DNA of 64,000 nt from Polyodon spathula (GCF_017654505.1 NC_054558.1:13015278-13079277), one strand, 5' to 3'; positions 50,932 through 62,939 are shown, counted from the stretch's first letter. The notes: generated from the sequence alone by a model not told the origin. A program made the numbers and translations.

Positions 50932-52430
50932 TGACTTCTAAAATACCTTTATTCTATGAAATCGAAGACAATATAAAAAAAACTAAATAAAGCCACTCTT
51001 TAAAAGGAAGCCAAAAAAAAAAAAACACTGGTGCAAAACACAAACAGATCCAAACATTTCTCATTCCAGTTTCAAAAGTTCCAGTTCAGTGGGATCTCAG
51101 TCTTTCAGAGTCTTTCTCACATGAGAAGAACAAGCTGCCCCCTCCTCGCTTATGGCACATACCCCCTCCCCAATGCACCAATGTCTCTCAAAACTGTCCA
51201 GGTCATGCACCATTTTAAAATAGGCAAACTCCATCTTGAGCCTGGAGACCATCAGGACCCTAAAAATATTAATAGGATTTATAAAACCAGTGGCTAAAAT
51301 GCTAGTTTCTGGGGATTTTAAAATAGCTAATTTCCCCTGACCAAGGACAAAATTAACCAATGAGCACATATCCCTCCGTGCAAAATTATACTTTACACTC
51401 AAATTTTTAGTAAAAATAACCCCTAAGAAAGCCAACAGGTTCTCTAAAAACAAAAAGAACGGCTACAGCCAAGGGCAATCAACAAACAGGTGGAAATGGT
51501 CTCCTCCGCTGGACAGAAGAGGCACTGGACACTAACCCCCGGCTCCACTCGGCTCAGGTAACTATTTGTGGCTATAATGCCATGCAGCACTCTCCACTGC
51601 AGGTCTCCGGAGCTTTTAGGCAAGGGAAGCTTATACACCACCCTCCAGGCAGGAACTTCATCAAAAGGGACACCAAAGTACGTCCTCCACTTAGTGTCCA
51701 ACAAGTCTTTCAACTTATTAAAATGTCTGGTTTTCACACAGATTTCACAGAGAGTCTTTATCTCTATTGTGTGGAAAGCCACCTCAGTGACATTCCTAAG
51801 TGACAGCAGCTTTCCAACCGGCTCTTCCTCCTCCTCCTCCACTGTCACTGAAGGGGAAACCAGCACTGCAGGGAACACGGGTTCCTGCTCTGGGGCTACG
51901 TGCTCCTCCAGAAACCTGCTCAGAAACTGGGAAAGTGCCGGACAGAGGGATGCCTGGAGATCACTCAGCACCTTCTCCAGGAAACGCTCTGATCTAATAT
52001 TCAGTGCATGGGGTTTAAACCCTGCTGGCTTTCCCACTAAAATGGTTAAAATCAATCAAATGCCCCACTTTAGTAAAACCGGCTTTAAGAAACAAAGTGG
52101 ATAAAAAAGCAGAGCTAAAAACCTCACATTTAAAAAACGGGGTCTCTTCAAAAACCCACTATGTGCTCTATGATTCTTCTGACCTTGTGATCTTTAAAAG
52201 TCTCCAAGCATTTAACAGATTATAAAAACCCTCCAACCGTGCATCACTAAAAAAATCAAGAGATATTAAAAACAAATGTCTATCAAAACCCAGCTTCCCT
52301 GCCTTCTGCAATAAACAAAATGCCAGATCTCTCCAGCTCAGCTGTGGGCTGTACAACTCTACCCTGTTCCTTGCTGGTATTTGTTCCAACCGAGATCTCA
52401 GGCGCTTAATCGAACCCTTAAGTTAACTAA
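50930..52430 (-). mobile_element. L1-Tx1 type LINE, 3' part
   Basis: On the minus strand the C-terminal part of a LINE ORF2 is seen in three frames (52,168-52,389; 51,444-52,055; 51,097-51,453). It includes VYKLPLPKSSGDLQWRVLHG and VSVQCLFCPAEET, the zinc-binding domain that follows the RT in L1-Tx1 elements. An acidic EEEEEE stretch lies upstream. No RT catalytic core is left: 5' truncated at about 52,430. Frames are shifted near 51,450. Confidence 0.72.
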
Positions 52431-53299
52431 TAATTTGATTAATTTGACTTTTTGAACAGTTTAGCTTATAAAATGTTGAATGATTCAAGTTCCTTATACA
52501 ATTTTATACTTAACTTGAAACTCCAACTGTTTAAAATGATTTAAGGCTCTGATTAGGCAATTATTAGTTAAGGATTAAATGAAGTAATTTAGCGCAGCTT
52601 GGTTGGAACAAAAACCAGCAGAGACAGTGTACATTGGGTACTCCAAGACCAGAGTTCAAAACCACTGAGTTATATAACAGTGGTAACTTATACAAGATCC
52701 TTTTCTGTGTTATTCACACCTCCTGCCTAGGCGGCAGTAGCAGGTAGAGTGAGGATCGGGTTTGCTTGCAGACACACTTCTTTGTCACCTACGCTCCTCT
52801 TTTGTTTGAAGCCTTGGCTGCTCCAGTGCTGTATCTGTCAGGAGATGCGCGATCTGCACAGAATCTGCACTCGGGAGATGCGTGACCTGCTGACGTCTTT
52901 TCCAGATGAGTTCACGCAGATGGCGAACTTGGACAGGTTTTGCAGAAAATCTGCGCAGAATCTGCACAGCATTAGGAAAATATGCGTAGGTGAACGCAGC
53001 CAATGTGTTTGTACCACTGAATCACAGATAAGTGAGAAATGATGATGCAGGGCTCCAGACTCCACGTCGTTGCAAATGTGACAACTGTTTTTTGTTTTTG
53101 TTTTGTTTTTTTGCTTTTTGTTTGTTTTTGTTCATTGTTGTTCACCATAACCTGCTCTCTTATTCCAGTTCTATGAACAGTGAACACATTTCCAAAGAGT
53201 GCAGAGAAGAAAATGAATCAAAACAGTTTGCCAGCAGTTCAACACGACTTTCTTTCATCTTTTACCAGGTTATGGGCCTGTGCCAGTTAGTGCTGACAG
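52431..53299. other. no gene seen
   Basis: 52,590-52,670 resembles a dispersed repeat found in many fish (CAAAAACCAGCAGAGACAGT). At 53,000-53,080 lies a short sequence also present at 24,340-24,430. T-rich runs follow. No coding region was recognised. Confidence 0.5.
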
Positions 53300-53337
53300 A
53301 GTTTTTGTACAGCGTCCCAATGAGTTTTCACACTGTG
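53300..53337 (-). other. V-gene recombination signal, 22-bp spacer
   Basis: Heptamer CACAGTG (53,331-53,337), 22-bp spacer, nonamer ACAAAAACT (53,300-53,308), as in the duplicate at 30,670. Confidence 0.88.
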
Positions 53338-53645
53338 CTATCCTCAGAGCACAGTGATAGAGTACTGTGTCGCTCAGAGCAAGTTTGGAAATGGTGATTG
53401 TAGTAGAAGAGCTGTCTGCTGTAGAAGTGAACCGGCTTTTGGCAAAGTCTGCATTATGAGAACCGCTATTCGAGCGAGCTCCTTTAAGCAGTATGTATTC
53501 CGGGGCTCGGTTTGAGTTCTGTCGATACCAGTAGAAGTAAATGTTTTGGCTGTTTGCAGTGTAAGAGCAGCTGAGCGTTACTGACTCTCCTTCTGTACCG
53601 GACCGGAATCCCCTCTTGTCATGACTGAACATTTAAGCGACAGTC

Positions 53646-53702
<57 letters not shown>

Positions 53703-53765
53703 CGTTGTTCTGGTGTTGAAATTACCTGGCAGGATAATAAACATACATATGATTAATGTATCCAT
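53338..53765 (-). pseudogene. TRAV/TRDV: TCR V pseudogene, 22-bp deletion in framework 1
   Basis: The leader (53,726-53,765, MDTLIICMFIILP) and both splice sites are intact. The V exon (53,338-53,624) still encodes TEGESVTLSCSY, FYWYRQ and ALSDTVLYHCAL and is followed by a good RSS. Compared with the gene at 30,708, 22 bp are missing between the acceptor and TEGES, so the frame from the leader ends in TAA soon after. Everything else looks functional. No other acceptor in the right phase was found near. Confidence 0.83.
53648..53702. repeat. (AAT)n microsatellite in V intron
   Basis: About 18 AAT units, the counterpart of 31,062-31,122. Confidence 0.93.
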
Positions 53766-54211
53766 TTTAGCTAGGTGTTGATTTCTTTAAGAATAGAATA
53801 GAAAGGTTCTGCCTCTGTGTTGATTCTGGTGCTTTTCTCTTCACAATGGTGCTCTGAAATATTCTGCTTAGAGGGTTGAAATGTCAAATGTCTGTAATCA
53901 ATCAGCAAAGAGAAACAGAAATATGTGATGTAAATGTGATGTAATCATGTAACTCTGCAGTTCATAGTTGTGGTGACCATCTTGTTTTATCAACATCTTC
54001 ATTAGCAGTTAACTGGATGCAAGTCAAAGAGGTTTCAATTCTTCATTGACTAACTGCAGTCGCCCTACCCACTTTCCAATGAACCTTCCCAGAACTCAGG
54101 AAATCCGGCACTCACCACATTATAATGTGCACTGCGGTTACCCTTCTACACAGAAGAGCTGTCACTGGAAATGCCATCAGCATTGTAGTCACCAGCCTCT
54201 CTACACTCCAG

Positions 54212-54250
54212 GGTTTTTGTATGGGTCGGGCGCTGCTTTGTATCACTGTG
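54212..54250 (-). other. V-gene recombination signal (23-RSS)
   Basis: Consensus heptamer CACAGTG (54,244-54,250) and nonamer ACAAAAACC (54,212-54,220), 23-bp spacer. Confidence 0.93.
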
Positions 54251-54686
54251 CTGGTTCTATTGCACAGTAGTAGATGGCAGAATCATACACTGAAGGCTGT
54301 ATTGTCAGGGAGCCAGTTTTAGATGAGGTGTCTACTGCTGGTTTATATTTCCCTGAATCGTCTCCATGTGTTCCTGAGCCCCAGGCTTGGTTGATGTATT
54401 TTAATCCCTGGTTAGGAGCTTGTTTATACCAGTGCATTGAATTAAAGCTGCTTGTCTGGTAGTGACAATTTATCCGAACTAATTTTCCTTCTGAAATTTG
54501 TGAATTAGGGCTTTGAGTCACCTGGTCTTCACTGTGCACACCTGAAACAAAATAACATAAAATGAAGAACACAGATTAAACAAAACATTAACACACACAC
54601 AGACAGAAGCAGAGCGATGATCATGGCTTTTTGGAGTACACACCTGATAAAATCAGGCACAGAATGAGACATTTCAGTCTTGTCAT
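54251..54686 (-). CDS. TRAV/TRDV: TCR alpha/delta V gene, intact
   Basis: The leader (54,644-54,686, MTRLKCLILCLILS, donor G|GTGTGT) joins the V exon (54,251-54,541, acceptor TTGTTTCAG) in phase 1. The V domain begins VHSEDQVTQSP, with first Cys in VRINCHY, Trp in MHWYKQ, and DSAIYYCAIEP before a consensus RSS. All parts needed for a working V segment are there; this is the best candidate in the window. The related gene at 31,660 has an intact V exon but a shortened leader. Confidence 0.9.
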
Positions 54687-55000
54687 TGTAGTAATGCAGC
54701 GTGTTAATTTGAAGAGAGAAACACAAGTGGATGAATATTCACCTTCTCTTCATGCCAATCTACCCATGAGATCATGTGCGTTCGTTCACAGTGGTGTTTG
54801 TCACAGCTGTTTCCTGTTCTTTAAAATAGATGTGCTGTGGCATGTTCTGGTAGCAAATTAACCACCTCGATTGATATAGCTTAAGCTGTTCATTGTAGTG
54901 ATCATGAATCTTTAATGCTTTCAATATGGTTTGATTGAAATCAAAATCAAGGGCATTTTAATGCATCCCATTTAACATTCCCACAGATGTCACTACACTG

Positions 55001-55745
55001 TGTGGCAAAGTGTTTTATTGTAGATAGGTGCAGGGGTAATGCAGTGTGTGAAAGAAGCAGACAGAGATAATTGTAATCCAGTTTTAGAAATGTTTTTATT
55101 GTATTTCCAGTTCTGTCCAAACAATAGTTCCCCGGCAGTACACACCAGTGTGTACAGCATGGGGTATATAACAAGAACAGACTGTCCCAAATTATAACCA
55201 ATATCCGTCCCACAATAGTACCAACCGGTTCACCAGTCCTGGGTGTGTGCAGTAGTGCTCGTGGTGGATGATGCAGTTTATATTTGTGCTAAAGGTGCAG
55301 TGTTGTCCGGTTTCGTGCTGGCCCCTGGCAACAGCTCCGGAACTGTATTAATTGTCTGGTAACGTACAAGACGAGACAATTACAAATAAACAAAAACACA
55401 ACACTTGCGGTTTCAGTTTTAGATATACTGTTTACTGTCCTTCTGGCTTATTCACTACGAACCAATGTGAAGGAACAGATTACGATTCTCCGTCCCCCTT
55501 ATATGCTGTCACTCATGACCCCTTGGTAAACAAATGCAGCTGCCTTTACAATCTGCTACATCGTTTCCCTTCTGGGTCAATGTGTTCTTGCAATGGAGAC
55601 TCGCCTCTTTCCAGACTGACCAACTTCCCGACCCGGGGAAAGACCTGTCAGGCCAGCCTGTCCAAAGAACTCTGTCCTCACTGCTTAGTGCCCTCGCAGG
55701 TCAGGAGGGAGATTTACAACCAAGATTCATTTTATTTCTGTGACA
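55001..55745 (-). mobile_element. solo LTR related to the Gmr1-like element
   Basis: The segment starts TGTGGCAAAGTG and ends TCTGTGACA, like the LTRs at 44,875 and 50,056, and shares further blocks with them (CACCAGTCCTGGGTG, GACAATTACAAA). Flanks are CACTG (54,996-55,000) and CACTA (55,746-55,750), a 4-of-5 target duplication. It is clearly older than the complete element. 54,700-55,000 and 55,751-56,160 show no gene. Confidence 0.88.
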
Positions 55746-56161
55746 CACTAGTATATAGCATGGATGATACAGTGTATTCTAGATAGTAACTGAGGTTTCA
55801 AAGTTCTGAGTGATGTTTACAACAGAAATACAAAAGAACACAATGTTAGGGGTGTGTATACTGTGGATGAATCCTCTCACAAGCCAATGCCCTGAGGCGA
55901 GGTGCAGTTCCAACGCTAGGGTTTGTGAGTTTAGACACAAGCCAGTTAGTGTGATGCAGGTGTTGTGCAGCATTTACAACATGGTTGAAAGATGAGTGTA
56001 ATCGTGCCTCCTACAGTATCTGCTGGGTAATGGTGTTTAATCTTAATCACACTGCACCACCTGCTGGTAAAACATCATTTTCAATGTCAAGATCCTGCCA
56101 CAAAGTTACATTATAAAACATAAAGCACATGTGCAGCTGAGTGGTGCTGCCCCTGAGAGCA

Positions 56162-56200
56162 GGATATTGTGCAGGTGTCTCCACTCCCTCTCTCACTGTG
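56162..56200 (-). other. V-gene recombination signal (23-RSS)
   Basis: Heptamer CACAGTG (56,194-56,200), 23-bp spacer, nonamer ACAATATCC (56,162-56,170), two bases from consensus. Confidence 0.85.
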
Positions 56201-56630
56201 CTCTCACTGCACAATAATACACAGCTTCACAATCCAGCAGCTCAACAGCACTGATGGTTAGAGTTGTGGAAAGCTTCTCTATATTCACAGTCATGGTGAA
56301 TCGTCCCAAGGTTTCATTTCTATTGTAAGCAGACAGTATGATGTCAGGACTTTGACCATGTTGCTGTTTATACCACTGCATGCTGTTGTAGTTAGAAACA
56401 CTGTGATTGCAATTCATTTCAGCACTCCCTCCTTCAGTTGAATAAGCATGTGGAGTCTGATGAACCTGTGAACTTCCACTGACAACTGTAAGATAAAAAG
56501 ATGATATAATGATTATTTTGTTCATGAATGATAATGAAATTGAAAACCTGTTTGTTCTCAAGTGTGTTTGTGAGTATCACTCACCAAGACAAAAGCAAAG
56601 CAGAAGAAAAGTTCCACACGTGTTCCTCAT
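56201..56630 (-). CDS. TRAV/TRDV: TCR alpha/delta V gene, intact
   Basis: The leader (56,585-56,630, MRNTCGTFLLLCFCL, donor G|GTGAGT) joins the V exon (56,201-56,485, acceptor TATCTTACAG) in phase 1. The V domain has SSQVHQTPHAYSTEGG, first Cys in EMNCNHS, Trp in MQWYKQ, GRFTMTVNIEK and LDCEAVYYCAVR. Cys replaces the usual Ser before the EAVYYC motif, an extra Cys in the domain. Splice sites and RSS are good. The duplicate at 33,231 has kept only its leader. Confidence 0.88.
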
Positions 56631-57074
56631 TCTTGAGTTGTTCCATCCACAAGTAGAAATGCTTCTGACAGCCAGACAACCTGAGCTGTGGGTGGAGCCC
56701 TGCACAATGTCTCATCAGAATAAGGGACTTATTGGTTGATCTGTCTGGAGCCCAGGGAACCATTGGTTTAAGGCTACAGAATATCAATAGTTAGAACATA
56801 CCTGTAGTGTAATAGTGGTGAACTTCCTTTTAATCTTGAAGGGCTTCCTCACTTCATCTCGTGACAGTGGACTCACTGGTTTATGGACTCCTGTTGGGCT
56901 GGTCTTTGTACTGCAGGGTCCGGAATCTCACCAACATAGAGCTTCTGGGTCTACACAGGGGAATGGCTTGGTAGTGGGGTCACAAGAGAAACTGTATATT
57001 TATAGAAAGCTACTGAAAGTCAGCAACAGAAAAAATACATTTTAGTTAGAACATACCTGTTCTTTACAAATGTC

Positions 57075-58100
57075 TTTTTACTTTACGTAAAAAAAAATAC
57101 ATTTATAAAGAAATGGTATTAACAATTGATGTATCATAGTTACATTATATTATGCTCAGTTCCCCTCTCCAGATATTGAGCTTCAATACAATTTTTGTTT
57201 TTGTGTAATAAACATGGTTATACAAAGTTATGCTGCAATGTATATTTATTTTAATTTATTATAAGAGTTTACATTCATTTAAAATATTTTATATTAAAGA
57301 GTAAAAGCTATCTAATGAACACATGTTGATTTGAAATTGCAGTGGGGCAATATGACCCGAAACATACCAGCTGTACCTACATTCTGAACATACTAGGAGA
57401 GTTCAACAGATTCACATTGAGTGCTTTAAGCAGGGAGCTGCGCTGGTCGCTGTTCATGGGACTCAATTGGTCTGACATGGAACTGCATTGGGCTAAAGGG
57501 CTTGATGGATGTATCTCTGAATGTATTTTACATTATGCGCTATTAATGTATTGTCATCTCCTTATTGCCTGGTATGTGCCTTGTTGTTTAATGAGGGAAG
57601 CATTGTCTGATGGTGCATATTGAGCTTCAAACACGACAATTCATTGTCCTGCACTGCCCCATAGTGGGGTATCATTTGAAATGCACTTAGGAAAATGTAT
57701 ATAATAGTTAAGAAAGCCTAGAAATTAGCAGTCGTGTGAAATAAGATACAAAAAACAATCCATCAGTGTTTAATGCAGTATCTGAGAACACTGAGGTAGC
57801 AAGGCAGGTAATTCCTAAAAATAATGTGAAGGTTGTTAATGGTGAGTTGCACGTGTTGTGTGCACGGGGATATACAGGGTTGATAGTTTGTTTAAAAATG
57901 TATTTATATAACGCTTTATATACATGTTTATTAAAAGTTGTTTGTCTTTTTGACACATTAAATGCATGTAAACATCTAGCACATAGTTGTTGCTTTGTAA
58001 ATAAATTCTATGAATGTTCATGTTTTTATTAATAGCAAACATCATACAACTGACATGTTGTAATATGTATCAATATTACACTATCAGACCGTAAGAGGGT
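57075..58100. repeat. V-spacer segmental duplication (also 3,425 and 34,230)
   Basis: This is the third copy of the non-coding spacer, with a degraded CTCF-like site (CCACTATGGGGCAG on the minus strand, 57,654-57,667). 56,640-57,070 also shows no gene. Confidence 0.85.
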
Positions 58101-58201
58101 GCAGAGGGGTCATTAAGAAGAATGTCTCTGAATAGCTTCTACACAGAACGCAGGCTGCACTGCCATCTTCACCAGCGAGACCCACTCAGCAGGCAGCAGG
58201 A

Positions 58202-58240
58202 GGTTTTTGTGTGAAGTGATGTAGAGACTCTCACAGTGTG
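58202..58240 (-). other. V-gene recombination signal (23-RSS)
   Basis: Heptamer CACACTG (58,234-58,240), 23-bp spacer, perfect nonamer ACAAAAACC (58,202-58,210); now attached to a broken V exon. Confidence 0.86.
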
Positions 58241-58265
58241 GGACTCAGAGCACAGAAGTACGTGG

Positions 58266-58530
58266 CAGAGTCAGAGCCAGAGAGGGAGGAGCCGCCGTCC
58301 CGAGAGCCAGAGAGGGAGGAGCCGCCATCCCGAGAGCCAGAGAGGGAGGAGCCGCCGTCCCGAGAGCCAGAGAGGGAGGAGCCGCCGTCCCGAGAGCCAG
58401 AGAGGGAGGAGCCGCCGTCCCGAGAGCCAGAGAGGGAGGAGCCGCCGTCCCGAGAGCCAGAGAGGGAGGAGCCGCCGTCCCGAGAGCCAGAGAGGGAGGA
58501 GCCGCCGTCCCGAGAGCCAGAGAGGCAGGA
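58266..58530. repeat. 30-bp minisatellite, about 9 copies
   Basis: Units of 30 bp (GAGAGCCAGAGAGGGAGGAG core) follow each other almost without change. The period gives open frames (EPEREEPPSR repeated) on several frames. It is probably part of the internal 3' region of an LTR element. Confidence 0.92.
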
Positions 58531-58567
58531 GCTGCCGCTCCCAGAGCCAGAGCTCCCAAAGCTCTGC

Positions 58568-58987
58568 TGTTTGAAATTGGCAGGGATGTGGTTAATTTCC
58601 CCTACCTGCCTGGGTTTATTATGTTCAGGCGGCTGGGGTTGATTAGTTGATTAAATGGTTAACTTAACGATCAATCAGTGCCCAGCCACCTGACATAAAA
58701 GGAGGCCTCTACTTCTCATTTGGGAGGAGGGGAGCTGAGAAAGCAGGTTGGTGGTTTTTGTTTTGTTTGTATTTTTGAAATTTTGAATCCAGTGAAGGCA
58801 TCGCCCAGCCTGGAAACCTTATTTTTGAAAGTTTGTTTTTTTGTATTGCTTTATTTGTGTTTGAATCCTTTTGTTTTTCCCTTGTGCACTTTTATTTTGT
58901 GTGTTTATTTATAATAATATATATATATTTTTTTTTTTTTAACTGCAGTCTGTCTCTGGGCCTCTATCCACTCGTCAGCCTGCCACA
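58568..58987 (+). mobile_element. LTR-like segment inserted in a V pseudogene
   Basis: The segment starts TGTTTGAAATTGG and ends CCTGCCACA, with a TATA-like CATAAAAGG near 58,695. With the minisatellite to its left it looks like the 3' end of a 5'-truncated LTR element. No second LTR or target duplication is visible. Confidence 0.55.
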
Positions 58988-59551
58988 GAAACCTTGGTGG
59001 AATGTCCTGTGCCTGAGAAAAGTCACCGAATATGAGCTGTGGGGCTTGATTGGGATCCTGAATCTACCAGAAGAGATATGAAGCAGTGCTGTCATATTTA
59101 CAGTGTATAGTGGTGTACTCTGTTTCTTTAACAAGAGTTGAATTTGAAGGTTGAGTTACTGTATCCCCCTGGATCATTTCTAAAAGAGGAGACAGAGAGA
59201 CAATCACTGAAATTAGAATGAAATAAACTCCAGATTCAAGCTGCCTTACAGTAAATAGACAGATAAATGATCATTACAACCACAAAGGAGATACATAGTT
59301 ATGCTGCCTATATGTTAACAAACTGTAAAATGCCGGAACAGACTACAGAAAAAATAATACCAAAGACATGGCCACGATCTTGTCAAACGTTGTGTCTAAT
59401 TGTGTAGCAGTTTATTTACCTGTGATTAAACAGAGAAGTATCAAAGTAAAAACAGCGCATTCCCGTTCCATTGTCAAAACTTTCAAACAAACCTCCCTCC
59501 ACCGTCTGCTTCAATCTGCAGCTGAAACTGTGAGGAAGTCGTTTCTATAGC

Positions 59552-59561
59552 AGTGATGTCA
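59552..59561. promoter_or_regulatory. CRE/decamer V promoter motif
   Basis: AGTGATGTCA, an exact match to the decamer known from TRBV promoters, 81 bp upstream of the leader ATG. Confidence 0.55.
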
Positions 59562-59571
59562 ATAAACCAGT

Positions 59572-59904
59572 GCTCAATCTTCATTAATTCACTTCTCCAA
59601 ATATTAACGTACAATACCTGAGCACGCCACAGCATCTCGTGAGCAGGACGTCATATCTTGTTGCCTGCAGCGCACCTGCTGTTCACGGTGTATTGGTTAC
59701 CAGACAATCACCATATTTTCCTGCTCATAGAGTAACAACTACGCAAAGCTGGTGTGCTTTTAGAGTCAGGTACTTATGCTATTTATTGTATCCGATGGTA
59801 TTCTATTTACTTTCTTAATTCACGCTTTTACAAAAGCAAATTGGAAAGGAATAATTTGAGTCACTTTTCATGTTTACCAATTTATTAATCCCGAATGATA
59901 GTAA

Positions 59905-59988
<84 letters not shown>

Positions 59989-60420
59989 CTTTACATTATA
60001 CAATGCTCCGTCATACACCTTAGCTCTCGCTGACTAACAAGTGAATGCTGTTTTACCCAAAGAAAGTCTTCACGATAAGGAGTAAACTGAGTCATGTCTG
60101 AGTGATTTGCGAGGTATTATTGGGACCGATGATGGAGTGCGCTCCCAGTTAGGTGTTCCAACTGCAATATTCAAACCAAAATATTTTTTTCTCTTTTCTT
60201 TTTGGGTTGTACAGGCAGGAACCATACATTACTCCTGGTAAACGCTGTGCTTAACTTTCCATTTCATGTCCATTGTAAACTTAATAAAATTAGTTTATTT
60301 TTAAGATCTTGTTAGTTCATATCAGTTCATTCTGTGCAACCGTACTGTTAGCTTAAAAAAAAAAAAAACTTTATGTAGATTTCTGAAACAAATATTGGGT
60401 GGTTGGATGACTGTACAGTC
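59572..60420. other. no gene seen; contains (TA)n
   Basis: An array of about 38 TA units lies at 59,909-59,985. The rest is AT-rich DNA without coding signs. Confidence 0.6.
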
Positions 60421-61280
60421 TTAAAAAGATAACAAACATTTTCACTGTTATGCTGATGATACACAGCTATACATCTCTGTGAAACCCGGTGACAATACCA
60501 CAACATGAGCCTTACTTGGGTGTATCACTGACATCAAAACTTGGATGTCCTTAAATTTTCTGCAATTAAACTCTGATAAGAAAGAAGTGATGATAGAAGG
60601 CTCTCATCATCAAATTGACCTATCAAAAATTGATTTGAGGGGCTAAGTCCCAATTTGAAGTCTGATGTGAGAAAGTTGGGTGTTATTTTTGTTTGTACCT
60701 TAAGTTTTGAGTCACATATTAAAAGATTACAAAAGTATGTTTTTATCATCTAAGAAACATTACCAACATTAGACCATTTCTGTCTTTATCTGATGCTAAA
60801 AGATTAAGCCATGCTTTTATTTCATGTAGATTGGAATACTGTAAAGCTCTTTTTTTGCACTTACTAGCCAAGCATTATTAAGGCTGCAGCTTGTGCAAAA
60901 TTCAGCTGCAAGGGTCCTTACCAGAACCAAAAAGAGAGCACATATAACTCCTGTACTTGCTTCTCTGCACTGGCTTCCAGTGAAATATCGAATTGATTTT
61001 AAAATTCTACTGCTTACATTTAAAGTATTAAATGGAATGGCACCAGATTACCTCTCAGAGATGTTGTCTCTTTATTAGCCTCGGCATGCACTGAGGTCAA
61101 CTGATAGTGGCTTTCTCTGTATTCCGAGGGTGAGGCTCAAGAGGAAAGGAGAGGTTGATTTTTGCGTTCGGGCTCCACAGTTGTGAAACTCTCTCCCCGA
61201 CCATGTCAGGGGTTCACCTTCACAGTATCTACTTTTAAATCTAGACTTAAGACCTATTTTTATATAATTTAGCTTTTATA

Positions 61281-61388
<108 letters not shown>

Positions 61389-61584
61389 ACGTTTATGTAT
61401 TTGTCTACATGTATGTGTATATATATGTTTGCATTTTAACCTATTTTAACCTATTTAATTTGTATTCATCAATTTATGCAGTTTTATTAATTTCAATGGA
61501 ATGTTTATGTGTTTTGCTATCTTCTTTTCTGTTTTTTTTGCAGGTCTTGAATCTTGTGGTATGAAAGGTGCTCTATAAAAAAAG

Positions 61585-61586
<2 letters not shown>

Positions 61587-61644
<58 letters not shown>

Positions 61645-61668
61645 GTTATTGTTATTGTTATTGTTATT
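61587..61668. repeat. (TTA)n array, tail of the L2 element
   Basis: About 20 TTA units, then TTGTTA units. 61,670-62,110 after it shows no gene. Confidence 0.9.
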
Positions 61669-62114
61669 ATAAACAATGACGCTTTGAAAGAGTCAAAATA
61701 ATTCACTGTTTCGAGTGCAGTTAGGCACGATACAACACAGATTATTTCCTTCCTAATTAAATTGATTGTCAATTTGGTAAATTTATTTGGTTTTTGCTCT
61801 TTCGTTACGCTTGGTTCAAACAGTTAAAATATTTGTCTCTCATATTGTGGGAATGTTGTCATTAGTTCTTCTGGGATTGAGTTTCAAACCCCACTTCCAG
61901 AGACACCGGTGTCTGTTGTGAGTGAAGAGAGGAGCGAGAACTAAAACTTGGAGTTTGTTTATTTTACTTTAATATGTTATTCTCTTTTATCTATGTATGA
62001 ACAAATGACACATCATGATGATTTGTTTGTAGTGTTTGCATTCAAGCTGAGGCTGCAGTCACACAGAACGAGCAGCAGACTAGAGGCGTCTCTTTTTCAT
62101 CAACACCGCAGACA

Positions 62115-62153
62115 CGTTTTTGTTAGCAGCTCAAGCCTGCCTCCTTCACTGTG
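62115..62153 (-). other. V-gene recombination signal (23-RSS)
   Basis: Consensus heptamer CACAGTG (62,147-62,153), 23-bp spacer, nonamer ACAAAAACG (62,115-62,123). Confidence 0.88.
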
Positions 62154-62649
62154 GGCCTCAGAGCGCAATAGAAAACTGCAGAGTCTCACATCTGTATCAC
62201 ACTGATGTTTGAATATGTGTATTTATTCGAGGCGTCAAGTAAAGCCGAGAATCAATCTTCAACACCTGGTGCTTTATCCTCATCTCCAGCCCCTCCAGCT
62301 AGTCTGTACCGCTGGAGAATGTATTTGACTCGCTCTTCCGCGTCCTGACGGTATCACTGCAGGTATATGTTGCTGGAAGCTGAATGGGTAAAATTGCTGT
62401 GTATTGTAACCGACTGGTCTTCTTGTGCATGCAATGCAGCAGGCCATTGTGTAACAGAGTCTCGATCTTCAAAACTGGAACCTGTGGAACGGGAACAAGA
62501 GGTGATTTTAGGCTGCAACACAATAACGTGTGGTCAGAATTATCATTTTGTAAATTGTTATTATAAGGAGGCCTACAATGTAGCAGCGCACAGTGATATA
62601 TTGTACCTATAATTCCAAGAAGTGTGCACAGAAGAAGAAGCAGGTCCAT
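62154..62649 (-). pseudogene. TRAV/TRDV: TCR V pseudogene, full length
   Basis: The leader (62,607-62,649, MDLLLLLCTLLGII) and V exon (62,154-62,481, acceptor TTCCACAG) are recognisable to the end (AVFYCALRP-like, then RSS). The first conserved Cys is Ser (IHSNFT), the invariant Trp codon is TGA, and frameshifts follow in framework 3. The sister copy at 18,573 has the Cys but shares the TGA, so the stop is older than the duplication. Confidence 0.85.
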
Positions 62650-62825
62650 GTCTGCAAGCACTCTGCAGTATTGAATTAATGTAGTGATGAATATCGATGA
62701 GGGGTCTGTGTATTCCTCTGTTTAAACCTGTTATTCTAACTGGGATACTTAGTGCACTGCATGTGTATGCTGCCTCATCTCCTTTTGCTGGGCTGACCTG
62801 ATTTTACTGAAATGAGTGTACTGTA

Positions 62826-62839
62826 CCGCCACCTACTGG
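62826..62839 (-). promoter_or_regulatory. CTCF-like motif
   Basis: The minus strand reads CCAGTAGGTGGCGG, about 180 bp upstream of the leader ATG. Confidence 0.42.
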
Positions 62840-62939
62840 CTGAAAATAAAACTACATGTGCTAATAAATTCTATTGCAGATGATCTGATTACAAGTGCCA
62901 GTCACCAGTCATTCTCAGTATCTCAGTATATATAGGCGA

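Larger units (their letters stand above)
58241..59471 (-). pseudogene. TRAV/TRDV: TCR V pseudogene with central replacement
   Basis: The leader (59,420-59,471, MERECAVFTLILLCLIT, donor G|GTAAAT) is intact. The V exon starts at 59,179 (acceptor TTTTAG): GDTVTQPSNSTLV, first Cys in IHCKYD, Trp in LFW, then TAG in place of the next Tyr codon. Similarity to the gene at 4,721 runs to about 58,988, then about 710 bp of foreign sequence (minisatellite and LTR-like part) replace some 80 bp of framework 3, and the final 33 bp before the RSS remain (58,241-58,274). It is a pseudogene twice over. Confidence 0.87.

Noticed and set aside
58236..58642. Frames of repeated EPEREEPPSR
   Set aside because: All three frames are open because the 30-bp unit has no stops; the sequence is an insertion in a V pseudogene.
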